A stretch of DNA of 36,585 nucleotides. Source: Planctomycetota bacterium. Its GTDB lineage: Bacteria > Planctomycetota > Brocadiia > JAADGH01. Shown here in pieces: positions 1 through 8,570 of this stretch. The stretch covers positions 1 to 36,585 of the forward strand of contig JAADGH010000232.1 of assembly GCA_013152475.1 (NCBI GenBank), in the 5' to 3' direction. Each line of letters begins with the position of its first letter. The stretch's first letter is position 1. A program made the position numbers and the translations under genes. The notes beneath the pieces were generated by a model, which saw nothing but the letters and a program-made list of their open reading frames with translations, was not told the DNA's origin and did not search any database.

Positions 1-549
1 GCGGGGCACAGCTTCGAGGAGCTTGCAAAGGACCTGAAAGAGCACAACGACGATGCCTGGATCTACTACAACATCCGCGGCAGCTTCTTCCTGGCCAAGT
101 GGATGCGCATTGTGAACGGCATGTACATGTGGACCGGCCCATTCAAAGCCCATTGCATTTGGAAATATTATCGGTTCAAGGGGAATCCCCTCGACGAGAC
201 CGATGGTCTGGACTCCGGTCTCGCCGTCCCCGACCCCGCCGACGGGAAGACGCCCATCCCGACGCGACATTGGGAATGCTATCGCGAGGGGATCGACGAC
301 ATGCGCTACCTCTGTATGTTGGAGGACCTGATCGCCGAAAAGAAGGAGAAGACCCCGGCGAAGGCCGCCGCCGCGCAGCATTGGCTCGATGCACTCCGGG
401 CGACCTTCCCGAAGGCGGAGGATGTGGCCGACATCGAACTGGAGAGCCCGTTGCTCATCGAATTCTCCAAGAGGTATGTCGGTGACGAATACCAGAAGAT
501 CCGGAGGGCCGCGGCCGATCACATCATGAATCTGCTGTCCGATCCATAG
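1..549 (+). CDS. DUF4091 / GH123-like protein, C-terminal part
   Basis: This reading frame is open from the first base and ends at TAG, giving the last 182 residues of a protein whose start lies outside the window. It contains the closing strand-helix pattern of DUF4091 (GH123-like) TIM-barrel proteins: a Trp/Tyr-rich stretch (YYNIRG, MYMWTG, WKYYRF), a proline- and aspartate-rich loop, then PTRHWECYREGIDDMRYL followed by a long helical tail. In this family the barrel is thought to act on glycans, and the WE..REGIDD.RY element closes the barrel. The active-site Asp-Glu pair would lie upstream and cannot be checked. A second, nearly complete member of the family is at 31720-33378, so the genome carries paralogues. 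No clear terminator follows in the 194 bases before the next gene. Confidence 0.8.
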   Translation, partial: AGHSFEELAKDLKEHNDDAWIYYNIRGSFFLAKWMRIVNGMYMWTGPFKAHCIWKYYRFKGNPLDETDGLDSGLAVPDPADGKTPIPTRHWECYREGIDDMRYLCMLEDLIAEKKEKTPAKAAAAQHWLDALRATFPKAEDVADIELESPLLIEFSKRYVGDEYQKIRRAAADHIMNLLSDP

Positions 550-674
550 TATCTGCCCCGGTGCTCATCAAGCAGCCCAGTGGATGAATCCACAATAGTG
601 GCCGCGACGGCGAAATAAACCCATCTCTCACACAAGCCTAATACTGGAATGCGAAATTGGCGTTTGACGCCATA

Positions 675-703
675 TTGACAGCACGTTTGCAATCTGCTAC
701 AGT
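675..703 (+). promoter_or_regulatory. sigma70-type promoter of the manC operon
   Basis: A consensus -35 box TTGACA (675-680) is followed after exactly 17 bases by TACAGT (698-703, 4 of 6 to TATAAT). The predicted start is near 710, and a strong Shine-Dalgarno AAAGGAGGG (726-734) follows. The same architecture recurs in front of most operons in the window. Confidence 0.6.
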
Positions 704-743
704 GGCATTCTGTTAGGGGCTTTCCAAAGGAGGGTATGACACA

Positions 744-1820
744 ATGTTGCACGCAGGAATCATGGCCGGGGGGTCGGGCACTCGGTTCTGGCCAAAGAGC
801 CGCGAGCGAACGCCCAAGCAACTGATCCACATTGCGGGGGAGGGAACGATGATCCAGCAGACGCTGGCGCGTCTGACGTCGGGGATCGACGCCTCCCGCA
901 TCTACATCATCACCACGGCGAGCCAGGAACAGGCCACGCGCGATCAGGTTCCCCAGCTTCCGCTGGACAATATCATCGCGGAACCCATGGGCCGCGACTC
1001 CGCCGCGTGCATCGGCCTGGCGGCGATCATCGCGCGGAAAAACGACCCGGAGGCGGTAATCCTCATGTGCCCGGCGGACCATATCATCCGCCCGCCGGAG
1101 CGGTTCATGAAAATCGTCAAGACCGCGGCGGAGATCGTGTCCGACTCGGGCAATCTGGGCACGTTCGGCATCAAGCCTACCTTCCCCTCCACGGGCTACG
1201 GCTATATCCATCGCGGGAACCCCATCGAGACCAGGGGTGATGTGCCCGCCTACAAGGTAGGGCAGTTCGTCGAGAAACCGGACCTGGAGAAAGCGAAGGA
1301 GTTCCTGGCATCTGGGGAGTACTACTGGAACAGCGGCCTGTTCGTCTGGACCGCCGATGCGATCCTCCAGGCCATCGAGAAGCACATGCCAGAGCTGCAC
1401 CAGGGCCTGCGGCGCATGGAGCCGGCCCTCGGCACTCCGCAGCAGACCGAGGCCATTCGGCGGGAGTACGAGCCGCTGCAGAAGATATCGATCGATTACG
1501 GCGTGATGGAGAAGGCCGACAACGTGATCGTTCTCGAAGCGGATTACGAGTGGGACGATGTGGGGAGCTGGCTGGCCATCGAGCGCCTGTATGACGCCAA
1601 CGAATCGGGCAACGTGATCGTCGGAGCGCATGAGGGGATCAAGACCCGGAACTGCACCGTGATGACGGAACCGGGCCATATGGTCGCTACGATCGGGGTA
1701 TCGGACCTGGTCATTGTCCACACGCCCGACGCCACGCTGGTCTGCTCGAAGCAGGACGCGGCGGACGTGAAGCAGTTGGTGGAGAATCTGAAACGCAAAG
1801 GCCTGAGAAAGTATCTGTAA
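744..1820 (+). CDS. manC: mannose-1-phosphate guanylyltransferase
   Basis: The 358-residue protein is the short, single-domain form of GDP-mannose pyrophosphorylase, which makes GDP-mannose from GTP and mannose 1-phosphate in the cytoplasm for polysaccharide or glycoprotein building. The nucleotidyltransferase signature GGSGTRFWP lies at residues 9-17, followed by TPKQ. FVEKP is near residue 175 and a YYWNSGLFVW segment comes soon after, both typical of the family. The C-terminal cupin isomerase domain of long ManC/AlgA enzymes is absent, and the chain ends in a short beta-helix-like tail. AAAGGAGGG at 726-734 fixes the ATG. The next gene starts 25 bases after the stop, so the two are probably co-transcribed from the promoter at 675. 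The family call is firm; the exact sugar (mannose rather than another hexose 1-phosphate) is inferred. Confidence 0.93.
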   Translation: MLHAGIMAGGSGTRFWPKSRERTPKQLIHIAGEGTMIQQTLARLTSGIDASRIYIITTASQEQATRDQVPQLPLDNIIAEPMGRDSAACIGLAAIIARKNDPEAVILMCPADHIIRPPERFMKIVKTAAEIVSDSGNLGTFGIKPTFPSTGYGYIHRGNPIETRGDVPAYKVGQFVEKPDLEKAKEFLASGEYYWNSGLFVWTADAILQAIEKHMPELHQGLRRMEPALGTPQQTEAIRREYEPLQKISIDYGVMEKADNVIVLEADYEWDDVGSWLAIERLYDANESGNVIVGAHEGIKTRNCTVMTEPGHMVATIGVSDLVIVHTPDATLVCSKQDAADVKQLVENLKRKGLRKYL

Positions 1821-1845
1821 GTGGAGTAGGAGGCAAGAGAGCTTC

Positions 1846-2892
1846 ATGGCATCCGGGATCAACACGGCAATCGTCGGCTACGGGCGCTCGGGCAAATGTT
1901 TCCATGCCTACATGATCGACAAGACCGAGGGGCTGAATCTTTATGCGGTATCGACTCGCAACCCCGAGGCGCGAAAGGCGGCCGAGAAGGACTACGGCGT
2001 CAAGACCTACAGCAACATCGATGACCTGCTCAAGGACGACGCCGTGCAGCTCGTGGTCATCGCGACCCCGCACAACACCCACGCCGAGCTGTGCATCAAG
2101 GCGATGGACGCCGGAAAGCACACCGTCACCGACAAGATCATGTGCATGAACACGAGAGAAGCCGACGCCATGATCGAGGCGAGCAAGCGGAACGACGTGA
2201 TGCTCAGCGTCTTCCACAACCGCCGGTGGGACATGGACTTCCTGACCATCCAGAAGGTCATCAACGACGGGCTGCTCGGGCCGGTGTTTGTGATCGAGTC
2301 CACCATCCTGCAGTACGGCAAGCCGCGCAGTTGGCGCGCGGACAAGGAGGCCTGCGGCGGGTATCTGTTCGACTGGGGCGCGCACCTGGCCGACCAGGCC
2401 GTGCTGCTCGCCGGGTGCAAGCCAAAGACAGTCTACACAACCCTCCAGAACCGGAAGTGGGACATCAGCACCGAGAGCCACCACCGAACGCACATCGTCT
2501 TCGAGAGCGGCTTGGAGTTCTTCATCGAGCTGAGCCGTCTGTGCCAGATTCCCAAACCGCGCTGGTACATCCTGGGCGAGGAGGGAACGTTGGTCAAGTA
2601 CGGCCTGGACACCCAGGAGAAGTACATGGACGAGAAACGAATCGAAGAGGCAGCGGACCCGCCGGGGAATTACGCGAAAGTGAAGGCCATCGTCAACGGC
2701 GAGGTGAAGGAGATGACAATCCCCACCTTGAAGGGCGACTGGCTGGCCTACTATCGGAACGTTTCCGACGTGCTGAACAACGGCGCGGCGCTCGCGGTCA
2801 CGCCCGAGAGCGTGCGCGACTCCGTGGCCATCGTGGAGGGTGCAATGAAATCGGCCGAGGCGGGACAGGTCGTCGATCTGACCCAATTGTAA
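1846..2892 (+). CDS. Gfo/Idh/MocA family oxidoreductase
   Basis: The 348-residue protein has an N-terminal Rossmann fold with GYGRSG (11-16) for NAD(P) binding and then VVIATPHNTH. The usual EKP lysine motif appears as DKIM (D96, K97). A DWGAHLADQ segment (D176 to H180) matches the conserved Asp/His of the C-terminal sheet domain. Members oxidise or reduce sugars, inositols and related polyols using NAD(P)(H). No signal peptide is present, so it should be cytoplasmic. It follows manC by 25 bases with an AGGAGG-like site, so it probably belongs to the same transcript. The substrate cannot be told from sequence. The atypical DKIM in place of EKP sets it apart from the second family member at 8571. 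Confidence 0.9.
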   Translation: MASGINTAIVGYGRSGKCFHAYMIDKTEGLNLYAVSTRNPEARKAAEKDYGVKTYSNIDDLLKDDAVQLVVIATPHNTHAELCIKAMDAGKHTVTDKIMCMNTREADAMIEASKRNDVMLSVFHNRRWDMDFLTIQKVINDGLLGPVFVIESTILQYGKPRSWRADKEACGGYLFDWGAHLADQAVLLAGCKPKTVYTTLQNRKWDISTESHHRTHIVFESGLEFFIELSRLCQIPKPRWYILGEEGTLVKYGLDTQEKYMDEKRIEEAADPPGNYAKVKAIVNGEVKEMTIPTLKGDWLAYYRNVSDVLNNGAALAVTPESVRDSVAIVEGAMKSAEAGQVVDLTQL

Positions 2893-2979
2893 CGCGCGGC
2901 TTTCGCTCCTCGGCCCACAATTGAGTCGGGTATCGCCGGGACGAACCAACACCATGGCGTCGAGGAAAGGACTATCCCT

Positions 2980-3780
2980 ATGTCAATAGTCACCATTTCG
3001 AGGGGTTCGTACAGCAAAGGGAAGGAGATAGCGGAGAAACTCGCTCAGAGATTGGGGTATGAGTGCATATCCAGAGACATTCTCCTGGAGGCGTCAGAGC
3101 ATTTCAACATACCTGAGGTCAAGCTCATTCGGGCCATTCACGATTCGCCTTCTGTCCTTGAGCGTTTCACTTTCGGAAAAGAAACGTATATTGCCTTTAT
3201 CCATGAGACCTTCCTGGAATATATTCAGAAAGACAACATCGTCTATCATGGATTGGCCGGGCAGTTCCTCGCCAAAGGAATCCCGAACATTCTCAAGGTG
3301 CGGATTACGGCAAATATCGAGGACCGGGTCCGGGAGGAGATGAGGCGAGAGGATATTTCCGAAAAGGAGGCCCGTTACATCCTGAAAAAGGACGATGAGG
3401 AGAGGCGGAAGTGGAGCCAGTACATCCATGGGATAGATACGAAGGATTCAGATCTCTATGATATTGTCATCCACATTGACAATATAACGGTGGATAATGC
3501 TGTCAACATCCTGTGTGATGTCGTCAAATATCCCTGCTTCCAGACCACGCCTGAATCTCATATGATTCTGAAGGATATGCTTTTGGCTGCCAAGGCGTAT
3601 TCAGCCCTCGCCCAGAGTTACCCAAAGGCGACGGTCCGGAGTGAAGGCGGAGTCGTCTTTGTCAGTATCGAGGCCAATCTGTCTCTGGAAGCAAAGGTTA
3701 TCAAGCAAGTCGGAGATATCCTGAAGGACATTGACGGGGTCAAGGAAATCAGAACACACGTCATTCCATTCGGGGCTTGA
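2980..3780 (+). CDS. cytidylate kinase-like P-loop protein with C-terminal BON-like region
   Basis: The 266-residue protein begins ISRGSYSKGKEIAEKLA, the phosphate-loop pattern of the cytidylate-kinase-like family (AAA_26 type), with the SR.I region next. Later come HGLAGQFLAKGI and the Arg-rich lid RVREEMRREDISEKEAR, typical of NMP-kinase-like folds. Residues from about 185 to the end (VVFVSIEANLSLEAKVIKQ and DIDGVKEIRTHVIPFG) resemble a BON-like alpha-beta fold. Substrate and role are unknown; homologues are often linked to stress or signalling proteins. Codon third positions are visibly richer in A and T than in every neighbour, which suggests horizontal transfer or relaxed codon choice. 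GAGGAAAGGA about 10 bases upstream supports the ATG. An 87-base gap separates it from the oxidoreductase. Confidence 0.8.
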   Translation: MSIVTISRGSYSKGKEIAEKLAQRLGYECISRDILLEASEHFNIPEVKLIRAIHDSPSVLERFTFGKETYIAFIHETFLEYIQKDNIVYHGLAGQFLAKGIPNILKVRITANIEDRVREEMRREDISEKEARYILKKDDEERRKWSQYIHGIDTKDSDLYDIVIHIDNITVDNAVNILCDVVKYPCFQTTPESHMILKDMLLAAKAYSALAQSYPKATVRSEGGVVFVSIEANLSLEAKVIKQVGDILKDIDGVKEIRTHVIPFGA

Positions 3781-3836
3781 TCGGCATCGATGGACTGCGG
3801 TGCCCCCGAAACTCTTGTGGAGAAAGGAAGGGTAGG

Positions 3837-4328
3837 ATGGTCAGAGCTCTGCCTGTGCGGGTGAGTCTCGCGGTGGGTCTTGTTCTCACAAGTGCTTTTT
3901 GCTTTGGCCAGGTCAAGAACAAGAGCGACAAAGCCCAGAAGAAAGCCGAGAAAAAAGCGAAAGCCAAACTGGCGTCCCAATATCATACCCTGACCGTCGC
4001 AGTGGCAAAGTATCTGACCGCCTGCGAGAAGGTGTGCAAGGCCTGGGACAGCGGCTATGATGTTTATACCTTCAAAAAATACCTTCACGAGCGTGATCAA
4101 TACAGAAAAAGGGTTCGTGAGGCAGCCAAGCAGATCCCCAAAGGGGACGAAAACGTCTCAAAGGTCCTGCAATTCTGCGACCATTGTTCCGAGCTTCTCG
4201 ACAAAGCCGGCGGGCCTGGCGACAACGTTCTTTCCCATGACGAGAAAGCGGAACTCAAGAAGCTCAGGAGGACCTTGAAATCCTGGCGTCCCGTCTTGAA
4301 GCCGCCAAAGAATATCATGCTGAAATGA
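3837..4328 (+). CDS. small exported protein of unknown function
   Basis: The ATG at 3837 is preceded by AGAAAGGAAGG and opens a clear signal peptide (MVRALPVRVSLAVGLVLTSA, then FCFGQ), so I chose it over the ATG at 3777, which overlaps the previous gene. The mature part (about 140 residues) is lysine-rich and mostly helical, with four Cys (YLTACEKVCKAW and FCDHCSELL). The pairs C-x3-C and C-x2-C could bind metal or form disulfides. I do not recognise a family. The last 25 residues in this frame become oddly basic, while another frame from about 4255 continues as a well-formed amphipathic helix, so a frameshift near the 3' end is possible (see findings). Confidence 0.6.
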   Translation: MVRALPVRVSLAVGLVLTSAFCFGQVKNKSDKAQKKAEKKAKAKLASQYHTLTVAVAKYLTACEKVCKAWDSGYDVYTFKKYLHERDQYRKRVREAAKQIPKGDENVSKVLQFCDHCSELLDKAGGPGDNVLSHDEKAELKKLRRTLKSWRPVLKPPKNIMLK

Positions 4329-4416
4329 CCACCGCCGCAGGCGATCTCGAACAGGCGTTTCGACGGGCTTGTATCCCTGTAACGTATCCCTTCTGGTGGA
4401 GAGCGCCGGGCGCGGC

Positions 4417-5100
4417 CTACTGGATGTGCCCTCTCAGGCGAATCAGGCCGTCCTCGACCCGAATCGAGTCGATCTTGAGGACGATGAAGGGGGCGTAGAG
4501 GTCGCCCGGGTCGATCAATTTGCCCGAGAAGAGCCCCTCCAGCTTGGTGCCCCGCGTCAGCTTGCGCAGCTTTCGGAGGGCTATCCTGCTGGGGATACGG
4601 AACACGCCCAGTTTGGCATACTCGAACTGGGCGGAGACATCCCCAGCCTTGGAAACCCGGGGCACGACCGCAAGCAGCACGGTCCCAATGCCGTACCAGT
4701 GAGACTTCAGCCCGAAAATGATTAGGCCCGGTTTCAGCGTGATATGGATATCCTTGAACTGATCGCGCAGGGACTCGGGCATCTTGTCGCTCTCAAGAAG
4801 TCCCAGTTTGCAGCAGGCATTGATCTGTTCGTCGGTGAAGGAGACCTCGTAGGAGCGCCCGTCGCGGCGCTTGACCTTCTCCAGCCAGTTATCCAGCGTG
4901 TCGTCGGCCGTATCGACGTACTGCTTCAGTATTTCGTCGGTCATGTTGTCGAACATGCGCCATTCCGGGGGCCGCCAGATCGTGAGCACGCGTAGCGTCA
5001 CCACCACGATGATGAGAAGCAGCAACACGACAACGCCGAACATGATCCGCATTCGCCGGCGATGGGTTTGTCGGAACGGTGCAAAATCCAACGCTTGCAT
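4417..5100 (-). CDS. membrane-anchored protein of unknown function
   Basis: The product (227 residues from the ATG at 5100) has a basic N-terminus, then one strongly hydrophobic segment (FGVVVLLLLIIVVVTLRVL), and a soluble domain predicted to lie outside the membrane. The soluble part mixes helices and strands and contains QFKDIHITLKPGLIIFGLK and a C-terminal FIVLKIDSIRVEDGLIRLRG. It is reminiscent of planctomycete-type proteins that carry an AsmA- or LolA-like beta surface, but I cannot assign a family. The frame is open to a TTG at 5124, but the predicted promoter at 5134-5162 would start RNA near 5127, so the internal ATG is preferred. No strong Shine-Dalgarno is visible. It converges with the small exported gene to the left and diverges from the exporter operon to the right. 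Confidence 0.65.
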   Translation of the reverse strand: MQALDFAPFRQTHRRRMRIMFGVVVLLLLIIVVVTLRVLTIWRPPEWRMFDNMTDEILKQYVDTADDTLDNWLEKVKRRDGRSYEVSFTDEQINACCKLGLLESDKMPESLRDQFKDIHITLKPGLIIFGLKSHWYGIGTVLLAVVPRVSKAGDVSAQFEYAKLGVFRIPSRIALRKLRKLTRGTKLEGLFSGKLIDPGDLYAPFIVLKIDSIRVEDGLIRLRGHIQ

Positions 5101-5133
5101 CCAACACGCATTTGGAACTACCAACCTTAAGAC

Positions 5134-5162
5134 ACCGTATCAGATGCCTGGTCCGTAGTCAA
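5134..5162 (-). promoter_or_regulatory. candidate promoter for the membrane-anchored gene
   Basis: On the minus strand TTGACT (5162-5157) is separated by 17 bases from TACGGT (5139-5134). The -35 box is near consensus and the -10 box is weak (3 of 6). It faces the opposite way from the promoter at 5210-5239. Confidence 0.4.
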
Positions 5163-5209
5163 CCCCAAAGACGGAGCGTCCCGGCCCCCCGGTCGCGCAT
5201 TGAAAGTCG

Positions 5210-5239
5210 TTGACAGAGCTCGTTCGATGTCGATAGAAT
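5210..5239 (+). promoter_or_regulatory. sigma70-type promoter of the exporter operon
   Basis: TTGACA (5210-5215), an 18-base spacer and TAGAAT (5234-5239, 5 of 6) form a good vegetative promoter. It lies about 37 bases before the first start codon of the three-gene 5276-8445 operon. Confidence 0.6.
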
Positions 5240-5275
5240 GCAGGGGGATGGAATCTCGCCCCGTGGGATGACGGA

Positions 5276-6040
5276 ATGCGTATCACGGCTGGAATTCTGA
5301 TTGTTCTCTTTTGGACCGGCATGACGGGGCTTCTCATCCAACGGGAAGTCCTTCCGGGGATGCGTACCGGCGGCCCTATGGCGTCGGCGCAGCCGGCGCA
5401 GTTTCGCCCCTCCAGCTCCCACATGGGATTCTACATGAATGAGCGGCGGATCGGATCGATCCGGTCGGAAGTGACCCCCGCCAGCGACGGTTCGGTAAAT
5501 CTCGTCTGCGTCGCACGGATCGATTTTCCCCTCCTCCGCGGCTCGAAAATCGTCACCTATTTCTCCGCCCGTCTGGATCGCGAGCACAAGCTGGAGACCT
5601 TCCGCATTGTCCTTCGGAGCGACCTGGTCCGCACCTGCATTCGCGGACGCGTTTTCGGCGATCGCCTGGAAGTGACGACGGAGACCGGGAAGCGCGAGTT
5701 CAAGCAGGTCGTGCCGTTCGATGCCAATGTGATGGTCTCCACCAGCCTCGTCCCCCATCTGACGGTCCCCGATCTCGAAGTGGGGAAGCGGTGGCAGGTT
5801 CGCAGCTTTAACCCGCTTGCGAAGATGGCCTACGTTACCGTCGAAGTGAAAGAAAAAACGAAGCGCCGGTGGCAAGGTCAAGACTTCGACGTGTATCGCC
5901 TCGAGAGCACCTACCAGGGCCTGACGTGCAACGCCTGGGTGACCCCTGACGGAACCATGCTGCAGGCCGAAGTGCCCTTCGCCGGCATAAAACTCATCCT
6001 GAGGAAGGAGGACCCCCTGCCCACCGATGATCCAGATTGA
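5276..6040 (+). CDS. exported or membrane-anchored protein of unknown function
   Basis: The 254-residue protein starts with a short hydrophobic segment (ITAGILIVLFWTGMTGLLI) that could be a signal anchor. It continues as a strand-rich domain with repeated edge strands (FYMNERRIGSIRSEV, FKQVVPFDANVMVSTSLV, AYVTVEVKEKTK). The layout, with a threshold-like domain reading NERRIG early and TPDGTMLQAEVP late, resembles DUF3108-like or transglutaminase-accessory beta-barrel proteins, but I cannot place it with certainty. The last 14 bases overlap the ABC ATPase start, so it is translationally coupled to the transporter and probably works with it, for example as a periplasmic partner or a substrate handler. 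That link is inference. Confidence 0.65.
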   Translation: MRITAGILIVLFWTGMTGLLIQREVLPGMRTGGPMASAQPAQFRPSSSHMGFYMNERRIGSIRSEVTPASDGSVNLVCVARIDFPLLRGSKIVTYFSARLDREHKLETFRIVLRSDLVRTCIRGRVFGDRLEVTTETGKREFKQVVPFDANVMVSTSLVPHLTVPDLEVGKRWQVRSFNPLAKMAYVTVEVKEKTKRRWQGQDFDVYRLESTYQGLTCNAWVTPDGTMLQAEVPFAGIKLILRKEDPLPTDDPD

Positions 6041-6764
6041 AGGACTGACAAAGAAGTACGGCAACGGCGTCGCCGTGGATTCGCTGACCCTCCACATATC
6101 ACAAGGCGAGTTCTTCGCCTTCCTGGGCGCAAACGGGGCCGGGAAAACCACCACCATCAAGATGTTGACGGGCCTGCTGAAACCCACGGCGGGGACCGCA
6201 AAGATCTGCGGCCATGACATCGTCGAGGACTACGTCCGCGCCAAGGCCAAGATCAGCTATGTCCCCGATCAGCCCTTTCTGTACGACAAACTCTCGGGCC
6301 GCGAGTTCCTCCACTTCGTGGGCGAGATGTACGGCATGACCCAAGACGAACGTGAGACCAAGATCGACGAGCTGATCCGTCTCTTCGAGCTGCGCGCCTA
6401 CGTGGACAACCTGTGCGAGACCTACTCCCACGGCATGCGCCAGCGCGTCGTCCTCTCCGCCGCCCTCATGCACGGGCCGGAGGTTATTATCACCGATGAG
6501 CCCCTCGTCGCGCTGGACCCCAAAAGCGCACGCATCCTGAAAGACCTGCTCAAGCGCATGGCCAAGAATGGCGCCGCCGTATTCATGTCCACCCACACCC
6601 TCGCCGTGGCCGAGGAGATGGCCGATCGCATCGGCATCATCCACAAGGGCAAGCTGATCGCCTTAGGCACGTTTGAGGAGATCAAGGAGATCAGCCGGAC
6701 GTCACACCGCCTGGAAGACGCCTTCCTGACCCTCACCGCCGACGAGGAGCCGGCCCATGACTAA
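6027..6764 (+). CDS. ABC transporter ATP-binding protein
   Basis: The 245-residue protein is a standard ABC ATPase of the ABC-2 exporter (CcmA/DrrA-like) type. Walker A is GANGAGKTT (34-42). The signature is YSHGMRQRV, a degenerate LSGGQ as is common in this subfamily. Walker B is VIITDEPLVALDP and the switch His lies in STHTL. It would hydrolyse ATP on the cytoplasmic face to drive the permease encoded next. Its start overlaps the previous gene by 14 bases and its end overlaps the permease by 8, so the three are one translational unit. AAGGAGGA lies 14 bases before the ATG. The substrate is unknown. Confidence 0.93.
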   Translation: MIQIEGLTKKYGNGVAVDSLTLHISQGEFFAFLGANGAGKTTTIKMLTGLLKPTAGTAKICGHDIVEDYVRAKAKISYVPDQPFLYDKLSGREFLHFVGEMYGMTQDERETKIDELIRLFELRAYVDNLCETYSHGMRQRVVLSAALMHGPEVIITDEPLVALDPKSARILKDLLKRMAKNGAAVFMSTHTLAVAEEMADRIGIIHKGKLIALGTFEEIKEISRTSHRLEDAFLTLTADEEPAHD

Positions 6765-8445
6765 CGCGCCCCTGAGCCTTCTTTTTCGCATTCGGCGAAG
6801 GGCCGTTGCCAACACGCTCCTCGGGGTCGGGGAGCACTCCAAGCTGAAGCTCGTCTTTGTGTCGTCGTTCGCCCTGTGTGTGCTGGCGGGGCTCTTTCTC
6901 ATGTTCTTTGAGATGTTCCGTTTCATGGCCCGGTTCCCGGAGGTGCAGGCCATCCTCACCAGTTACCTCTTTGCCCTGTTTTTCCTCTCGCTTACCGTGA
7001 TGCTGACGTTCAGCACGTGCATCATTGCCTTCACCTCACTCTTCCATTCCCGCGAGGCGATCTTCCTGCAGCCGCGCCCCTTCCGGATGGAGGACATCTT
7101 CCTCTACAAACTCACCGAGTCGATGACGTTCAGCTCGTGGGCCTTCCTGCTCCTCGGCGTGCCGCTGATCACCGCGTACGGCGTCACGAACGACGTGCCC
7201 TGGTACTTCTATCCCATGACGCTGCTCTTCTTCGCCGCGTTCATCGGCATCCCCGCCGGCCTGGGCGGCTTGATCACGCTGCTCATCGCCACCTACTTCC
7301 CCCGCCGCCGCAAGCAGGTAGTCGCCCTCGTGCTCCTCGGGATGGCCGTCGTCGCCGGGCTGTGGGCCTGCGGCCAGATCCAGGAAAGCAAGCGGCACTA
7401 TTCTTCCATCGAGTCGTGGGTCTCCAGCATCCTCGGGCGGATCAGTTTTTGCCAGAACCCCCTCCTCCCGAGCCACTGGATGAGCGAGGGCATCCTCGCC
7501 AGCGCACGGGGATACGTCGGCAAGTCGGCCTTCTTCCTCATGGTGACGCTCAGCAACGCGCTCTTCTTTCTATTGCTCGCCTACGTCGCCGCCGCCCTTC
7601 GGTATCGCGACGGCTGGTCCATTTGCCAGGCCGCTGCGGAAAAAAAGAACTACAAGAAAGAGTGGCTTCTCTACCGGGCGCTCCGGCGCCTCCTCTTCTT
7701 CCAGCCCCCGCAACTCCGACTCTTGATCATGAAGGACGTGAAGACCTTCTTTCGCGATCCGGGCCAATGGTCGCAGGTGCTTCTCTTCGTGGGATTGCTG
7801 TTCCTCTACGTCCTCAACCTGCGCAACCTCGGCTACCACCTCGCCGGGGACCTGTGGAAAAGCATCATCAGCTTCCTGAATCTCTCGGCCACGGCCCTCG
7901 TGCTCTCCACCTTCACCGGCCGGTTCGTCTTCCCCATGCTGAGCCTCGAAGGGAAAACATTCTGGGTGCTCGGCCTCATGCCCGTCTCCCGCCGCGCCAT
8001 CCTTATGGGCAAGTTCTTCTTCGCCCTCGGCGGCGCCCTCCTCGTCAGCGAGACCCTGATCATCCTGTCGGATTGGATGCTCGAAATCGGCCCCACCATC
8101 CTCACCCTGCACATCATCACCATCGCCATTCTGTGCGTCGGTCTCTCAGCCATCGCCGTCGGTCTCGGCGCAACCTTCCCAAACCTGCGCGAGGAGAACC
8201 CGTCCAAGATCATCGCCGGCTTCGGCGGAACGCTGAATCTGCTCATCAGCCTCGCCTTCATCGCCGCCATCATCGCGCTCATGGCCGCGCCCTCGCACCT
8301 CTATGTGGCCCATAAGCTCATCCCCATCGAAACACTTCGCCCCTGGGTCGCCCGTGCGATCGCCATTGCCAGCGTCATTGCCCTGCTGGCCTGCGTCATC
8401 CCCCTCGCCGTTGGCCTTCGCAGCCTGGCCAAGCTCGAGTTCTGA
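6757..8445 (+). CDS. ABC-2 type transporter permease
   Basis: The 562-residue protein is polytopic with roughly a dozen hydrophobic segments. Six lie in the N-terminal half (for example LVFVSSFALCVLAGLFLMFF and the TLLFFAAFIGIPAGLGGLI region) and the rest after a soluble linker near residues 290-330. The linker contains LLIMKDVKTFFRDPGQW, which matches the coupling helix (MKDxKxxxRDP) of large exporter permeases found in several PVC-type bacteria. Paired with the ATPase just upstream (8-base overlap), it should form an inner-membrane exporter. No typical substrate-binding protein is encoded, which fits export rather than uptake. What it moves cannot be told from the sequence. Confidence 0.85.
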   Translation: MTNAPLSLLFRIRRRAVANTLLGVGEHSKLKLVFVSSFALCVLAGLFLMFFEMFRFMARFPEVQAILTSYLFALFFLSLTVMLTFSTCIIAFTSLFHSREAIFLQPRPFRMEDIFLYKLTESMTFSSWAFLLLGVPLITAYGVTNDVPWYFYPMTLLFFAAFIGIPAGLGGLITLLIATYFPRRRKQVVALVLLGMAVVAGLWACGQIQESKRHYSSIESWVSSILGRISFCQNPLLPSHWMSEGILASARGYVGKSAFFLMVTLSNALFFLLLAYVAAALRYRDGWSICQAAAEKKNYKKEWLLYRALRRLLFFQPPQLRLLIMKDVKTFFRDPGQWSQVLLFVGLLFLYVLNLRNLGYHLAGDLWKSIISFLNLSATALVLSTFTGRFVFPMLSLEGKTFWVLGLMPVSRRAILMGKFFFALGGALLVSETLIILSDWMLEIGPTILTLHIITIAILCVGLSAIAVGLGATFPNLREENPSKIIAGFGGTLNLLISLAFIAAIIALMAAPSHLYVAHKLIPIETLRPWVARAIAIASVIALLACVIPLAVGLRSLAKLEF

Positions 8446-8486
8446 ACCGCCGACAGCCGGCCGTCCCACCGTCCGCCGAAAAATGG

Positions 8487-8515
8487 TTGAGATCGGAAAC
8501 CAAGAATGATATACA
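8487..8515 (+). promoter_or_regulatory. candidate promoter of the GH36 operon
   Basis: TTGAGA (8487-8492), a 17-base spacer and TATACA (8510-8515) precede a Shine-Dalgarno TAGGAGAAG (8557-8565) and the ATG at 8571. The match is moderate but the spacing is ideal, and it sits in the only gap before a four-gene operon. Confidence 0.5.
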
Positions 8516-8570
8516 AGTAGAAACCGTTCGAGACACACAGTGCAGTTGTTGCCGAGTAGGAGAAGAAAAT

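Noticed and set aside
580-593. GTGGAT-GA-ATCCAC palindrome after the first partial gene
   Set aside because: It is too short, with a two-base loop and no T-run, to be called a terminator or operator.
519-1865. A 448-codon minus-strand frame over the mannose-1-phosphate guanylyltransferase
   Set aside because: It is antisense to a gene with a full family signature, and its translation has no recognisable domain.
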